Shown: positions 49,890-58,978, counted from the stretch's first letter. The stretch: 64,000 nucleotides of DNA from Sphingomonadales bacterium UBA6157 (GCA_002423025.1 DIUN01000043.1:62314-126313), one strand, 5' to 3'. Notes: generated from the letters alone by a model not told the origin. Translations and numbers: made by a program.

Positions 49890-52313
49890 TCAGAACGCCT
49901 TGCGTGCCGTCAGGCCGAAGGTGCGCGGCTGGTTGGTGGCATAGCCGATGCGGGCCCGGCCACCGCGCTCGCGATCGAGCGACAGCAGCGCGTTCTCATC
50001 GAACAGGTTGTTGACATAGGCGGTCAGCGAAAGGTCGCTGCCAAGGTCGAGCGTCGCGCTGAGATTGACCAACTGGTAGGCCGGGAGGCGCAGCGTGATG
50101 GCGCGCACTTCATTGCCCGTAGCGCCGCCAAACGGCAGGCCGGACTGGAAGAACGCCGCCGAAGGCTCCTGGTCGCTCGGCTGGGTGAAGCGATCACCCA
50201 CATGCTGCACCGAGGCGTTGAGCGCCAGCATGGCCGTTTCACCAACCGGGAACTCATAGCCGATGTTGGCCGAGATCTGGAAGTTCGGCACGGTCGGCAG
50301 GCGGTTGCCCTTGCGGATGCCGCCAATGACATTGCCGGTGCCGTCAGCCACGGTCGAATCGAACTTGGCTTCGAGCACGCTGCCCGAAACGCCAATGCGC
50401 AGGCCATCGATCGGCCGTGCCGTCAGCTCGAACTCGGCGCCGACGCTGTGCGCCTTGGGCACGTTGAAGACGATCCGTGACGAGCACGAGCCGGCATCGA
50501 GCGTGACCTGCAGGTTCTTGATGTCGCTGTAGAAACCAGCGGCATTGAAGGTCACGACGCCGCGCTTGGCCTTGATTCCGGCCTCATAGTTCCACAGCGT
50601 TTCGTCGCCGTAGTTCTGGAAGTTGCCGAAGATCGCCCGGTCCTGCGCGGTGCAGAGGTTGGCGTTGAGCGGATCATTGACGCCGCCGAGGCGGAAGCCC
50701 TTGGCGGCCTGCGCATTGATGGTGATGCCGTCGCTCACTTCATAGCTGGCGAGAAAGCGCGGGTTGAACCCATCGGACTTGGTGCGGTCGAGACGGCCGG
50801 TGTCGCCGTTGCCGAACAGGCCGCCCGAGGTGATGGTGCGCGATTCCTTGTAGTCATAGTAGCGCACGCCGGCCGTCACGGTCAGGCGATCGAGCTTGTA
50901 GCTGGCTTCACCGAACAGCGAGAACTGCTCCAGCGTGTAGGGCAGGTCCGAATTGAACGGCGAGTTGGCGGGGAAGCCGTTGGCCGTCTGCGAGGCGAAC
51001 GGGAAATCGTTGCTCGGGTCGGCGTCGAGGCGCGAGTCCGCTGCCACCTGGTCCTGGAACGCATCATAGCCCGGGGTGGGCAGGCGCTGGTTGTATTCAC
51101 GATCGGTCTTGGCGTAGAAGCCGCCCGCGACCCACTGGAACGGGCCGCTGCCGGTCGAGCCGAGGCGGGCTTCCTGGGTGAAGCTTTCCACCTTGGTGGC
51201 GTCGCGCAGGTTCGAGGGCAGGGTGATCGCCGCTGTCGGGAAGCCGAGATCGAGCGAAACCGAGCCGGTCAGCGCGCTGGCGTCGCGGCTCACCAGGATG
51301 TCGCGGTCGGTATAGCTGGTCACCGAGGTGAAGTTGACCGCGCCAAAGTCCACTTCGATCGTGGCATCGGCGATCAACGTCTTGTCGCGGAACTCCTCGT
51401 CGAGCAGCAGATACTGCTGGCGATCCTCAAAGGTCACCGCCGGGCGCGTGGTGGTGAAGGGGTTGGCGAAAAGATTGTAGGTTTCCTGGCGGTTGAAGCC
51501 GTTGGTGTGCACCTCCTGATAGAGGATGCGCGGCGTGATCTTCACATTCTCGCTGGGCTGGAAAAGCACGGCGACGCGGCCGCCATAGCGCTCGCCGGAG
51601 TTCACATTCTCATCGACAACGTTGCCGGGCTTCAGCGCATCGATGAAGCCGCCGTAACGGGTGAAATAGCCCACGGCGCGAACGGCGATCTTGTCATTGA
51701 CCGGCAGGTTGACCGCGGCCTTGAAGCTGCCACCGAGGGAGCCGCCATCGATGTAGTTGATGTCACCTTCGACAAGGCCTTCGACCCGCTCGGTGGTCGG
51801 CTTGTTGGTGATGTAGCGGATGGTGCCGCCCACCGAGCCGGAGCCGAACAGCGTGCCCTGCGGGCCGCGCAGCGTCTCGACGCGGTTGAGATCGAACAGG
51901 TCGATATCAGGCGTGAACAGCGACAGCGAGATGACCGACTCATCGAGATAGAAGCCGACCTGCTCCTTCACGCCGGGCTGGTCGCGGACGATCTGGCCGG
52001 CGGAGACGCCGCGGATCGAGACCTGGCTCTGGCCCGGCCCGAGGTTCTGGATGGTGAGGCCGGCGACGCTGCGCGACAGGTCCTCGATGGTGGTTGCGCC
52101 GGAGCGCTGGATGTCCGCCTGGGTCTGGGCGTTGATCGAGAAGGGGATGCTCTGCAGGTCAGCCGAGCGCTTCGTGGCCGTCACCACGATGGTGTCGGCA
52201 TCTTCGGTCTCGGCGGTCTGCGCGACGGCAGGGGCAGCGAGCAGGGCGAGCATCGAGACACCGGCCAGCGCCAGTGCGGCACGCGACCGAACAACAAAAT
52301 CGAGATCAGACAT
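49890..52313 (-). CDS. TonB-dependent outer membrane receptor
   Basis: The 807-residue protein has a signal peptide (RAALALAGVSMLALLAAPAV), a plug domain beginning DADTIVVTATKRSADLQ (the region of TonB contact) with SVAGLTIQNLGPGQSQVSIR and LRGPQGTLFGSGSVGGTIRY, and a 22-strand barrel that ends in LTARKAF, with the terminal Phe needed for outer membrane insertion. Wording is close to sphingomonad receptors of unknown substrate. The start at 52313 excludes the in-frame upstream extension, which lacks a signal peptide. It sits between purC and purS on the same strand; the 215-base gap upstream should carry its promoter. Confidence 0.93.
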   Translation of the reverse strand: MSDLDFVVRSRAALALAGVSMLALLAAPAVAQTAETEDADTIVVTATKRSADLQSIPFSINAQTQADIQRSGATTIEDLSRSVAGLTIQNLGPGQSQVSIRGVSAGQIVRDQPGVKEQVGFYLDESVISLSLFTPDIDLFDLNRVETLRGPQGTLFGSGSVGGTIRYITNKPTTERVEGLVEGDINYIDGGSLGGSFKAAVNLPVNDKIAVRAVGYFTRYGGFIDALKPGNVVDENVNSGERYGGRVAVLFQPSENVKITPRILYQEVHTNGFNRQETYNLFANPFTTTRPAVTFEDRQQYLLLDEEFRDKTLIADATIEVDFGAVNFTSVTSYTDRDILVSRDASALTGSVSLDLGFPTAAITLPSNLRDATKVESFTQEARLGSTGSGPFQWVAGGFYAKTDREYNQRLPTPGYDAFQDQVAADSRLDADPSNDFPFASQTANGFPANSPFNSDLPYTLEQFSLFGEASYKLDRLTVTAGVRYYDYKESRTITSGGLFGNGDTGRLDRTKSDGFNPRFLASYEVSDGITINAQAAKGFRLGGVNDPLNANLCTAQDRAIFGNFQNYGDETLWNYEAGIKAKRGVVTFNAAGFYSDIKNLQVTLDAGSCSSRIVFNVPKAHSVGAEFELTARPIDGLRIGVSGSVLEAKFDSTVADGTGNVIGGIRKGNRLPTVPNFQISANIGYEFPVGETAMLALNASVQHVGDRFTQPSDQEPSAAFFQSGLPFGGATGNEVRAITLRLPAYQLVNLSATLDLGSDLSLTAYVNNLFDENALLSLDRERGGRARIGYATNQPRTFGLTARKAF

Positions 52314-52528
52314 GACAACTCCCGGCAAGGTGAATTCAGGACGCGGGCCTCTGCCCCCGTCACCTTGCCTGGTCAATCATCGCCGGGTGGTTATTGTGCG
52401 CTTTTGGCGTCAGTGTTGCCGCCAAGTCGCATTCTTAGCCACAAAATTGCGGCATTTTGGCGCTTGGCGGCCCTGAACTGGTTGTTACGGCTGCGTCATA
52501 TCGACTGAACTTGACAGTTGTTCAGTAT

Positions 52529-53308
52529 TTACTTGCCGCGTGACTTGCGGTGCTCCTCGAGATCGAGAACAGCCGAAGCATCGTCCTCCATCATCAGGCC
52601 AAGACGCCGCGCGACTTCCTGATAGGCCTCGACTTCGCCGCCGAGGTCCCGACGGAAACGATCCTTGTCGAGCTTCTCGTTGGTCTTCATGTCCCACAGG
52701 CGGCAGCCATCGGGGCTGATCTCGTCGGCGAGAATGACGCGCGAGAACTCGCCGTCGAACAGCCGGCCGAACTCGAGCTTGAAATCGACCAGCCGGATGC
52801 CGACGCCGGCAAACAGACCGGCCATGAAGTCGTTCACGCGGATCGCCATGTCGGCAATGTCGTGCATCTCTTCCTGGGTGGCCCAGCCGAACGCCGAGAT
52901 ATGCTCGTCGGTGACGAGCGGATCGTTGAGCGCGTCGTCCTTGTAGTAATATTCGAGAATCGTGCGGGGCAGGGTGGCGCCCTCCTCCAGCCCGAAGCGC
53001 TTGGCGAGGCTGCCGGCCACGACGTTGCGCACCACCACCTCGATGGGGATGATCTCGACCTGCCGCACCAGCTGCTCGCGCATGTTGAGGCGGCGGATGA
53101 AGTGCGTGGGGATGCCGATCGTGGCGAGCAACGTAAACAGGTGCTCGGATATGCGGTTGTTGAGCACACCCTTGCCGCTGATCGTGCCCTTTTTCTGGGC
53201 GTTGAAGGCCGTAGCATCATCCTTGAAGTACTGGATGATGGTGCCGGGCTCGGGCCCCTCATAGAGGATCTTGGCCTTGCCCTCGTAAATCTGGCGACGC
53301 CGCGACAT
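52529..53308 (-). CDS. purC: Phosphoribosylaminoimidazole-succinocarboxamide synthase
   Basis: The 259-residue enzyme joins aspartate to CAIR in purine synthesis. Its SAICAR-synthetase signatures are KAKILYEGPEPGTIIQYFKD, DATAFNAQKKGTISGKGVLN, IPIEVVVRNVVAGSLAKRFG, LVDFKLEFGR and VILADEISPDGCRLWD. The length is normal. ATG 53308 has AGGAGG upstream (CAGGAGGACAGCC). It is separated from purS and purQ by the receptor gene. The 237-base gap to the divergent DUF1476 gene holds both promoters; no clear consensus was seen. Confidence 0.96.
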   Translation of the reverse strand: MSRRRQIYEGKAKILYEGPEPGTIIQYFKDDATAFNAQKKGTISGKGVLNNRISEHLFTLLATIGIPTHFIRRLNMREQLVRQVEIIPIEVVVRNVVAGSLAKRFGLEEGATLPRTILEYYYKDDALNDPLVTDEHISAFGWATQEEMHDIADMAIRVNDFMAGLFAGVGIRLVDFKLEFGRLFDGEFSRVILADEISPDGCRLWDMKTNEKLDKDRFRRDLGGEVEAYQEVARRLGLMMEDDASAVLDLEEHRKSRGK

Positions 53309-53545
53309 GGCTGTCCTCCTGATGGTCCGTCTGGGGCGGGCGGACCGGATGTTCCCGCATCAATTGCAAAGCCCCGGAGTCACCGGCAAAGGCGCACCCG
53401 GGGCAGTTCCTGTCCCATAGCGCGCTGCTGGCGCGCAAGCAATGCGTTGCCGCTGCATGATAAGTGCAGTTTGTACGAAGCTTGTGGATTGAACCTGCCG
53501 CCGCCGCCCTCTATCTCAACAGCAGCACAAGCTCGGGAGCCCGGC

Positions 53546-53863
53546 ATGACCACCTTCGACGATCGCGAAAAAGCCTTTGAAACCAAGTTCGCGCATGATG
53601 CCGACCTGCAGTTCCGCGTTACCGTGCGGCGCAACCGCCTGCTCGGCATGTGGGCCGCCGGCCAGCAGGGCCTGAGCGGCGAAGCTGCCGAAAATTATGC
53701 CAAGACCGTGGTTGCCGCCGATTTCGAGGAAGCCGGCGATGAGGATGTGGTGCGCAAGCTCGCTGCCGATCTCGCCGCCAGCGGCACTGATGAAGCCGCC
53801 ATCCGCGCGGCGCTGGCCGCCAAGGGCGCAGAGGCCCGCAAGCAGATCATGGACGGCGTCTGA
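53546..53863 (+). CDS. DUF1476 protein, F1-ATPase inhibitor zeta-type
   Basis: The 105-residue protein matches DUF1476 (PF07345): FDDREKAFETKFAHDADLQF, RVTVRRNRLLGMWAAGQQGL, then AVVAADFEEAGDEDV-type wording (TVVAADFEEAGDEDVVRKLA). In Paracoccus this family includes the zeta subunit, which inhibits ATP hydrolysis by F1; the basic, helical N-terminus needed for that is present. The role here is inferred by family. Stop and the next start overlap by one base (TGATG). Confidence 0.88.
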   Translation: MTTFDDREKAFETKFAHDADLQFRVTVRRNRLLGMWAAGQQGLSGEAAENYAKTVVAADFEEAGDEDVVRKLAADLAASGTDEAAIRAALAAKGAEARKQIMDGV

Positions 53864-54093
53864 TGCCGATGCCCGCCCATGAAATCGAAGCCGCGATCCT
53901 GGCAGCGCTGCCCGGCGCCGAAATCGAGATCACCGATCTTGCGGGCGATGGGGACCATTATGCGGCCCGCGTTGTCGCAAAGCAGTTTGCCGGTCTGCCG
54001 CGTGTAAAGCAGCACCAGCTTGTCTATAATGCGCTGGGCGGCCGCATGGGCGGCGTGCTCCATGCGCTCAAACTCACCACCATTGCCGCCTGA
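53863..54093 (+). CDS. BolA-family protein
   Basis: The 76-residue product is a BolA domain: IEAAILAALPGAEIEITDLA, GDGDHYAARVVAKQFAGLPR and VKQHQLVYNALGGRMGGVLH. It lacks the extra residues of transcription-factor-like BolA and has the helix and His expected of the proteins that share a [2Fe-2S] cluster with CGFS glutaredoxins. The monothiol glutaredoxin gene follows ten bases later, strong support for that partnership. ATG overlaps the DUF1476 stop; an ATG two codons later is possible. Confidence 0.9.
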   Translation: MPMPAHEIEAAILAALPGAEIEITDLAGDGDHYAARVVAKQFAGLPRVKQHQLVYNALGGRMGGVLHALKLTTIAA

Positions 54094-54103
54094 GGAGCCA
54101 CAT

Positions 54104-54439
54104 ATGAGCGAGTCCATCAACGATCGCATCGGCGCTCTTGTCAGCAGCACCCCCGTGGTGCTGTTCATGAAGGGCACGCCGTTCTTCCCGCAGTGCGGTT
54201 TCTCCAGCACCGCCGTCGCCATCCTCGAGCGCCTCGGCGTCGAGTTCGAGAGCGTCGATGTGCTGGCGGATCCCGCCATTCGCCAGGGCATCAAGGAATA
54301 TTCCGAGTGGCCGACGGTGCCGCAGCTCTACATCGGCGGCGAATTCGTCGGTGGGTCGGACATCATGATGGAGATGTTCCAGGCCGGCGAACTCACCGAG
54401 CTGCTCGAAAAGGCCGGGGCTCCGCGCTCCGCCGCCTGA
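54104..54439 (+). CDS. grxD: Monothiol glutaredoxin (Grx4 type)
   Basis: The 111-residue protein has the active site CGFS (Cys 31, in FFPQCGFSSTAV) and the surrounding VVLFMKGTPFFP, VDVLADPAIRQGIKEYSEWP, TVPQLYIGGEFVGGSDIM and MEMFQAGELTELLEK, all typical of CGFS glutaredoxins, which bind and pass [2Fe-2S] clusters, often with BolA. The start ATG 54104 has TGAGGAGCC upstream. It is the third gene of the cluster DUF1476-BolA-Grx. Confidence 0.95.
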   Translation: MSESINDRIGALVSSTPVVLFMKGTPFFPQCGFSSTAVAILERLGVEFESVDVLADPAIRQGIKEYSEWPTVPQLYIGGEFVGGSDIMMEMFQAGELTELLEKAGAPRSAA

Positions 54440-54444
54440 ACGCG

Positions 54445-55152
54445 GTGAACTCCCCGGATACGCCCCTCAAGGCAACCGACATCTGGCAGGGCATGATGAA
54501 TGCCCTGCGCTCCAACTTCGCGCTGTTCTTTGCAGTCGCGGCGCCCTTCACCCTGCTCGTGGACATGGGGCTGCACACCTTCGGCCCGGCACAGCCGAAA
54601 ACGGCAGCCGAGTTTACACCGCAGATCGTGCTGATTCTGGTCGTGCTGCCCGGCTTTGTCGCCGGCTTTGCGCAGCTGGCCGTGTCGCATCTGCTGCTGC
54701 AGGCCGATTCCTCGCCGCGGCTGGCGCTGGTGGCGGCGTTCGCGGCCTATCCGTCCTATCTGCTGGCGCTGGTCATCTCGGCCTTCCCCACGGCGCTGGG
54801 CCTGCTCGCGCTCATCGTGCCGGGTGTCTACATCACGGCGCGGCTGTTCCTCATCGTACCCATCGCCATCGCCGAGCGCCTGCCGCCCTTCGCGCTGCTG
54901 CGGCGCAGCTGGCAGCTGACGGAGCCTGTCGCGTGGACGATGGTGCTGTTCCTCGTCCTGTCGGTGCTGTTCATCCTGGGCTTCAGCGTCCTTGGCGGCG
55001 GCGTCGGCGCGGCCATCGGCTCGGTGCTGACTGTGATGGGCTTCAAGGCCGTCGGCGGGTTCGTCGCAGCCTTGGTGCCGGCGGTGCTCACCGCCATCGT
55101 CTCTATCGCGAGCGCCTGCGCCTCGACCTGGGCCTACAAGCGCCTCAGCTGA
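54445..55152 (+). CDS. Multi-pass membrane protein, unknown function
   Basis: The 235-residue product has five or six hydrophobic segments (FALFFAVAAPFTLLVDMGL, IVLILVVLPGFVAGFAQL, YLLALVISAFPTALGLLALI, TMVLFLVLSVLFILGFSV, AALVPAVLTAIVSIASAC) and the segment ARLFLIVPIAIAERLPPFAL LRRSWQLT, seen in membrane proteins of the YIP1/glycerophosphodiesterase-membrane-domain type. GTG 54445, six bases after the grxD stop, is the likely start; the frame is open further back within grxD. No function is assigned. Confidence 0.75.
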   Translation: MNSPDTPLKATDIWQGMMNALRSNFALFFAVAAPFTLLVDMGLHTFGPAQPKTAAEFTPQIVLILVVLPGFVAGFAQLAVSHLLLQADSSPRLALVAAFAAYPSYLLALVISAFPTALGLLALIVPGVYITARLFLIVPIAIAERLPPFALLRRSWQLTEPVAWTMVLFLVLSVLFILGFSVLGGGVGAAIGSVLTVMGFKAVGGFVAALVPAVLTAIVSIASACASTWAYKRLS

Positions 55153-55171
55153 TCACCCGGTTCGAGAGCGC

Positions 55172-56026
55172 TCAGTCCCAGCGTGCTTCCGGCGGCAGGC
55201 TCATCAGAATCGCATCGACATTGCCGCCGGTCTTGAGGCCGAAGGTGGTGCCGCGATCATACACAAGGTTGAACTCGGCATAGAGCCCGCGGTAGCGCAG
55301 CTGCGCCAGCCGCTCCTCAGGTGTGAACGGCAGGTGCATCTTCTCGCGCACCAGCCGCGGGTAAAGCTCCACAAAGGTCTTGCCGACGTCCTGGGTGAAG
55401 GCGAAGTCCTTGTCCCAGTCCCCCGTGTCGAGATGGTCGTAGAAGATGCCGCCCACGCCGCGCTCGCGGTTGCGGTGCGGCACCCAGAAATACTCCTTCG
55501 CCCATTTGCTGAACGCCGGATAATGCGCCGGATCATGGCTGTCGCACATGGCCTTCAGCGTCTCATGGAAGGCCGCCGTCTGCGCATCGTCCGGAATCGC
55601 CGGGTTCAAGTCCGTGCCGCCACCGAACCATGCCTTGGTCGTGACGAGGTAGCGCGTATTGAGGTGCACCGCCGGCACCAGCGGGTTGGCCGGATGGATG
55701 ACGAGGCTGATTCCCGTGGCGAAAAACCGCGGGTCCTCGCCGGCACCGTTGATCTGCTTGGCGAACTCGGGGGAGAACTGCCCGTGCACGGTGGAGATGT
55801 TCACCCCGGCCTTTTCGAACACCCGGCCCTTGAGCACGGACATGACACCGCCGCCGCCGTGCGCGCCGCTCGGGTCCGGCCTGTCCCATGCCGTCCGCTC
55901 GAAACGGCCGGCCGGTGCATCGCCCGGGCCCTCATCCTCAAGCTTCTCCAGAGCCGCGCAAATATCGTCCCGAATCTGCCGGAACCAGGTCTGGGCAGCC
56001 AACTGCCGGTCATCAAGCGTATGCAT
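55172..56026 (-). CDS. hemF: Oxygen-dependent coproporphyrinogen III oxidase
   Basis: The 284-residue enzyme converts coproporphyrinogen III to protoporphyrinogen IX with oxygen in haem synthesis. Signatures include GGGGVMSVLKGRVFEKAGVN, ISTVHGQFSPEFAKQI, GISLVIHPANPLVPAVHLNT, RYLVTTKAWFGGGTDLNPAI, EYFWVPHRNRERGVGGIFYD, HLDTGDW and YRGLYAEFNLVYDRGTTFGL. Length is normal. It is convergent with the membrane protein gene and divergent from petA across a 177-base gap. Confidence 0.96.
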   Translation of the reverse strand: MHTLDDRQLAAQTWFRQIRDDICAALEKLEDEGPGDAPAGRFERTAWDRPDPSGAHGGGGVMSVLKGRVFEKAGVNISTVHGQFSPEFAKQINGAGEDPRFFATGISLVIHPANPLVPAVHLNTRYLVTTKAWFGGGTDLNPAIPDDAQTAAFHETLKAMCDSHDPAHYPAFSKWAKEYFWVPHRNRERGVGGIFYDHLDTGDWDKDFAFTQDVGKTFVELYPRLVREKMHLPFTPEERLAQLRYRGLYAEFNLVYDRGTTFGLKTGGNVDAILMSLPPEARWD

Positions 56027-56109
56027 GCCATATCCTTAGCCGAGTTTTTCCGGGCATAGGAACCCCGTAAATGCCCCTAACCCGCGCCAAAATGTCCCTT
56101 AAAAACCCG

Positions 56110-56138
56110 GTTGCCTTACACGCCCTGTCAAGGCTAAT
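56110..56138 (+). promoter_or_regulatory. Possible promoter for petABC
   Basis: TTGCCT at 56110-56115, a 17-base spacer and CTAATG at 56133-56138 form a partial sigma-70 match about 66 bases before the petA start. It is the best candidate in the hemF-petA gap, but a weak one. Confidence 0.3.
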
Positions 56139-56203
56139 GCAGCGCATCGCTGGTGGTATCTCGTCCCCACCTGCCCGTAATTTTTCAAGCTTCGAGGTTT
56201 TTG

Positions 56204-56776
56204 ATGGCTAGCGGTACGCAGCTTCCCGTTGACGATGGCCATGCGCTGCCCCCCGAGGGCGAGCGCCGGCGTGATTTCCTGCACGTCGCCTCGGCGTCGG
56301 TTGCCGCAGTCGGCGCCGGTGCAGTGGTCTGGCCGCTGGTCAACCAGATGAACCCGTCCGCCGATGTGCTGGCGCTGGCCTCGATCGATCTCGATCTGTC
56401 GGCCATCCAGCCCGGCCAGGCGATCAAGACCAGCTGGCGCGGCAAGCCGGTGTTCGCCCGCCACCTCACCCCGGCGGAAATCGAAGCGGCCAACAAGGTC
56501 GATGTCGCCTCGCTGCGGGATCCGCAGTCGCTGGCAGACCGCACCAAGCCCGGCAACGCCCAGTGGCTGATAACGCTGGGTGTCTGCACCCATCTCGGTT
56601 GCGTGCCGCTCGGCGCCGGCCAGGGCGAGTCCCGCGGTGATTTCGGCGGTTACTTCTGTCCGTGCCACGGCTCGCATTACGATACCGCCGGTCGCATCCG
56701 TAAGGGCCCGGCACCGCTCAATCTGAACGTGCCGGATTACGTCTTCAAGACGCCCACGTCCGTGACCATCGGCTGA
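56204..56776 (+). CDS. petA: Ubiquinol-cytochrome c reductase iron-sulphur (Rieske) subunit
   Basis: The 190-residue Rieske protein has a twin-arginine-type N-terminus (EGERRRDFLHVASAS) followed by the membrane anchor (AAVGAGAVVWPLVNQM). The two cluster boxes are CTHLGC (Cys 128, His 130, Cys 133) and CPCHGSHYD (Cys 152, Cys 154, His 155). It transfers electrons from ubiquinol to cytochrome c1. The ATG at 56204 is preceded by GAGG. It is the first gene of the bc1 operon and is 11 bases from petB. Confidence 0.96.
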   Translation: MASGTQLPVDDGHALPPEGERRRDFLHVASASVAAVGAGAVVWPLVNQMNPSADVLALASIDLDLSAIQPGQAIKTSWRGKPVFARHLTPAEIEAANKVDVASLRDPQSLADRTKPGNAQWLITLGVCTHLGCVPLGAGQGESRGDFGGYFCPCHGSHYDTAGRIRKGPAPLNLNVPDYVFKTPTSVTIG

Positions 56777-56787
56777 GGAGGAATAGA

Positions 56788-58104
56788 ATGAGCTTTCCCT
56801 GGGCCAGGCAATATCAGCCGACCACCGAGTTCGGCAAATTCATGGACAGCCGGCTGCCGCTGCCGCGCTTCGTCTATGGGGCTTTGGGCGCCGGTTATCC
56901 GACCCCGAAGAACCTGAACTATTTCTATAACTTCGGCGTTCTCGCCGGTGTTGCCCTTGTCATCCAGATCATCACCGGCGTCGTGCTGGGCATGCATTAT
57001 GCCGCCGACACCCGCGTGGCGTTCGATAGCGTCGAGCACATCATGCGCGACGTCAACGGCGGCTGGATGCTCCGTTACATGCACGCCGTGGGCGCCAGCT
57101 TCTTCTTCGGCGTCGTCTACGTCCACATCTTCCGCGGCCTCTACTACGGCTCGTACAAGCCGCCGCGCGAAGTGCTGTGGATGCTCGGCCTTGTCATCTT
57201 CCTGCTCATGATGGCCACGGCGTTCATGGGTTATGTGCTGGTCTGGGGCCAGATGAGTTTCTGGGGCGCTGCGGTTATCACCGGGCTGTTCTCAGCCCTG
57301 CCGATCGTCGGCGAGGCCATCCAGACCTGGCTGCTCGGTGGTTTCTCACCAGACAACGCCACGCTCAACCGCTTCTTCTCGCTGCACTATCTGCTGCCGT
57401 TCGTGATCTTCGGCGTCATCATCCTGCACGTCTGGGCGCTGCACATCCCGGGTTCGAACAACCCGACCGGTGTCGACGTCAAGGGCCCGCAGGATACCGT
57501 GCCGTTCCACCCCTATTACACCGCCAAGGACTTCTTCGGCCTCGGTGTGTATCTCACGATCTTCGCAGCCGTCGTGTTCTTCATCCCGAACTCGCTTGGC
57601 GAGCCAGACAACTACATCCCGGCGAACCCGCTCAGCACGCCTGCGCACATCGTCCCGGAATGGTACTTCTGGCCATTCTACGCCATCCTTCGCGCCTTCA
57701 CGGTGGATTTCTTCTTCATCCCCGCCAAGCTGATGGGCGTGCTGGCGATGTTCGCCGCCATCCTGCTGCTGTTCTTCCTGCCCTGGCTGGATACGTCGCC
57801 GGTCCGCTCGAACGCCTATCGCCCGCTCAACCGCGCGCTGTTCTGGGTGTTCCTGGTGGTCTGCCTCGTGCTCGGCGTGGCGGGCGGCAAGCCGGCTGAA
57901 GAGCCCTGGGTCCGCTTGAGCCAGATCTTCACGGCCTATTATTTCGCCCACTTCCTCATCATCACGCCGCTGGTCAGCCGGTTCGAAAAGACGTTGCCGC
58001 TGCCCAGCTCGATCTCCGAAGCGGTGCTTGCCAAATATGGCAATGGTCCGTCCTCCTCGCCCGGCACGGGTGTTGGCGGCGCTGCCCCGCAGCCGGCTGA
58101 ATAA
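56788..58104 (+). CDS. petB: Cytochrome b of the bc1 complex
   Basis: The 438-residue integral membrane protein holds the two b haems and both quinone sites. Typical segments are LNYFYNFGVLAGVALVIQII, TGVVLGMHYAADTRVAFDSV, RYMHAVGASFFFGVVYVHIF, ATAFMGYVLVWGQMSFWGAA, ITGLFSALPIVGE, the Qo motif PEWYF within IVPEWYFWPFYAILR, and HYLLPFVIFGVIILHVWALH. A Ser/Pro-rich C-terminal tail is present. GAGGAGG precedes the start; it lies between petA and petC with short gaps. Confidence 0.97.
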   Translation: MSFPWARQYQPTTEFGKFMDSRLPLPRFVYGALGAGYPTPKNLNYFYNFGVLAGVALVIQIITGVVLGMHYAADTRVAFDSVEHIMRDVNGGWMLRYMHAVGASFFFGVVYVHIFRGLYYGSYKPPREVLWMLGLVIFLLMMATAFMGYVLVWGQMSFWGAAVITGLFSALPIVGEAIQTWLLGGFSPDNATLNRFFSLHYLLPFVIFGVIILHVWALHIPGSNNPTGVDVKGPQDTVPFHPYYTAKDFFGLGVYLTIFAAVVFFIPNSLGEPDNYIPANPLSTPAHIVPEWYFWPFYAILRAFTVDFFFIPAKLMGVLAMFAAILLLFFLPWLDTSPVRSNAYRPLNRALFWVFLVVCLVLGVAGGKPAEEPWVRLSQIFTAYYFAHFLIITPLVSRFEKTLPLPSSISEAVLAKYGNGPSSSPGTGVGGAAPQPAE

Positions 58105-58115
58105 GGGTCTATCCG

Positions 58116-58952
58116 ATGGTTCGTCTCGGCGCTCTGGCCGTTGGCCTGTTCTTCTGCATCGCCGTCCTCTGGGGCGCTGTGCAGCCGCGTGACGCGGTTC
58201 CTGTCGATCCTGTGAAGGAGGCGCATCAGTATCCCGAGAAGATCACCTGGAGCCACAATGGCCCCGGCAATCTCGGCATCCTCGGCACCTTCGATCGTGG
58301 CCAGCTGCAGCGCGGCTTCCAGGTTTACAAGGAAGTCTGCTCGGCCTGCCATGGCATCAGCCTCGTGGCCTTCCGTGACCTTTCGGCGCTCGGCTACAAC
58401 GAAGCCGAGATCAAGGCGATCGCGGCGGAATATGAAGTTCCGTCCATCGATGAGAACGGCGAGCCAAGCACCCGCAAGGCCACCGCTGCGGACAAGTTCC
58501 CGCCGCGCTACGCCAACGAAGTGGCCGCCCGCGCCGCGCAGAACGGCGCCAACCCGCCCGACCTGTCGCTGATGACCAAGGCGCGTCCGGATGGCACCAA
58601 CTATGTCCGCTCGCTGCTTCTCGGCTATCGTGACGAGGTTCCCGCCTCGCTCAAGGCCAGCGCACCCGAGGGCCTGTGGTACAACCCGTGGTTCCACTCG
58701 GTGTTCATCGCCATGCCGCCGCCCATCGCCGCCGATGGCCAGGTGACCTACACCGATGGCTCGCCGCAGACCAAGGACCAGTATGCTGAGGACGTCGCTG
58801 CCTTCCTGACCTGGACGGCAGAGCCCAAGCTCGAAGCCCGCAAGGAAACCGGCGTTGCCGCCGTGCTCTTCCTGCTGGTGATGACCGGCTTCGGTTTCCT
58901 CAGCTATCGCCGCGTCTGGGCCGACATCAAGGGCAAGAAGGCCAAGGCCTGA
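58116..58952 (+). CDS. petC: Cytochrome c1 of the bc1 complex
   Basis: The 278-residue protein has an N-terminal export segment (GALAVGLFFCIAVLWGAV), the haem motif CSACH (Cys 75, Cys 78, His 79), GLWYNPWFHSVFIAMPPP with the Met ligand region, and a C-terminal membrane anchor (AAVLFLLVMTGFGFLSYRRV) facing the cytochrome c side. It is the last gene of the operon; an intrinsic terminator follows 26 bases after the stop. Confidence 0.96.
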   Translation: MVRLGALAVGLFFCIAVLWGAVQPRDAVPVDPVKEAHQYPEKITWSHNGPGNLGILGTFDRGQLQRGFQVYKEVCSACHGISLVAFRDLSALGYNEAEIKAIAAEYEVPSIDENGEPSTRKATAADKFPPRYANEVAARAAQNGANPPDLSLMTKARPDGTNYVRSLLLGYRDEVPASLKASAPEGLWYNPWFHSVFIAMPPPIAADGQVTYTDGSPQTKDQYAEDVAAFLTWTAEPKLEARKETGVAAVLFLLVMTGFGFLSYRRVWADIKGKKAKA

Positions 58953-58978
58953 CCCTGAGAAGGCGCTGAACGGAAGCA

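Noticed and set aside
52507..52530. CTGAAC/GTTCAG inverted repeat next to the purC stop as a LexA site or terminator
   Set aside because: Half-site spacing and orientation do not fit GTTC-N7-GTTC, and there is no T-run.
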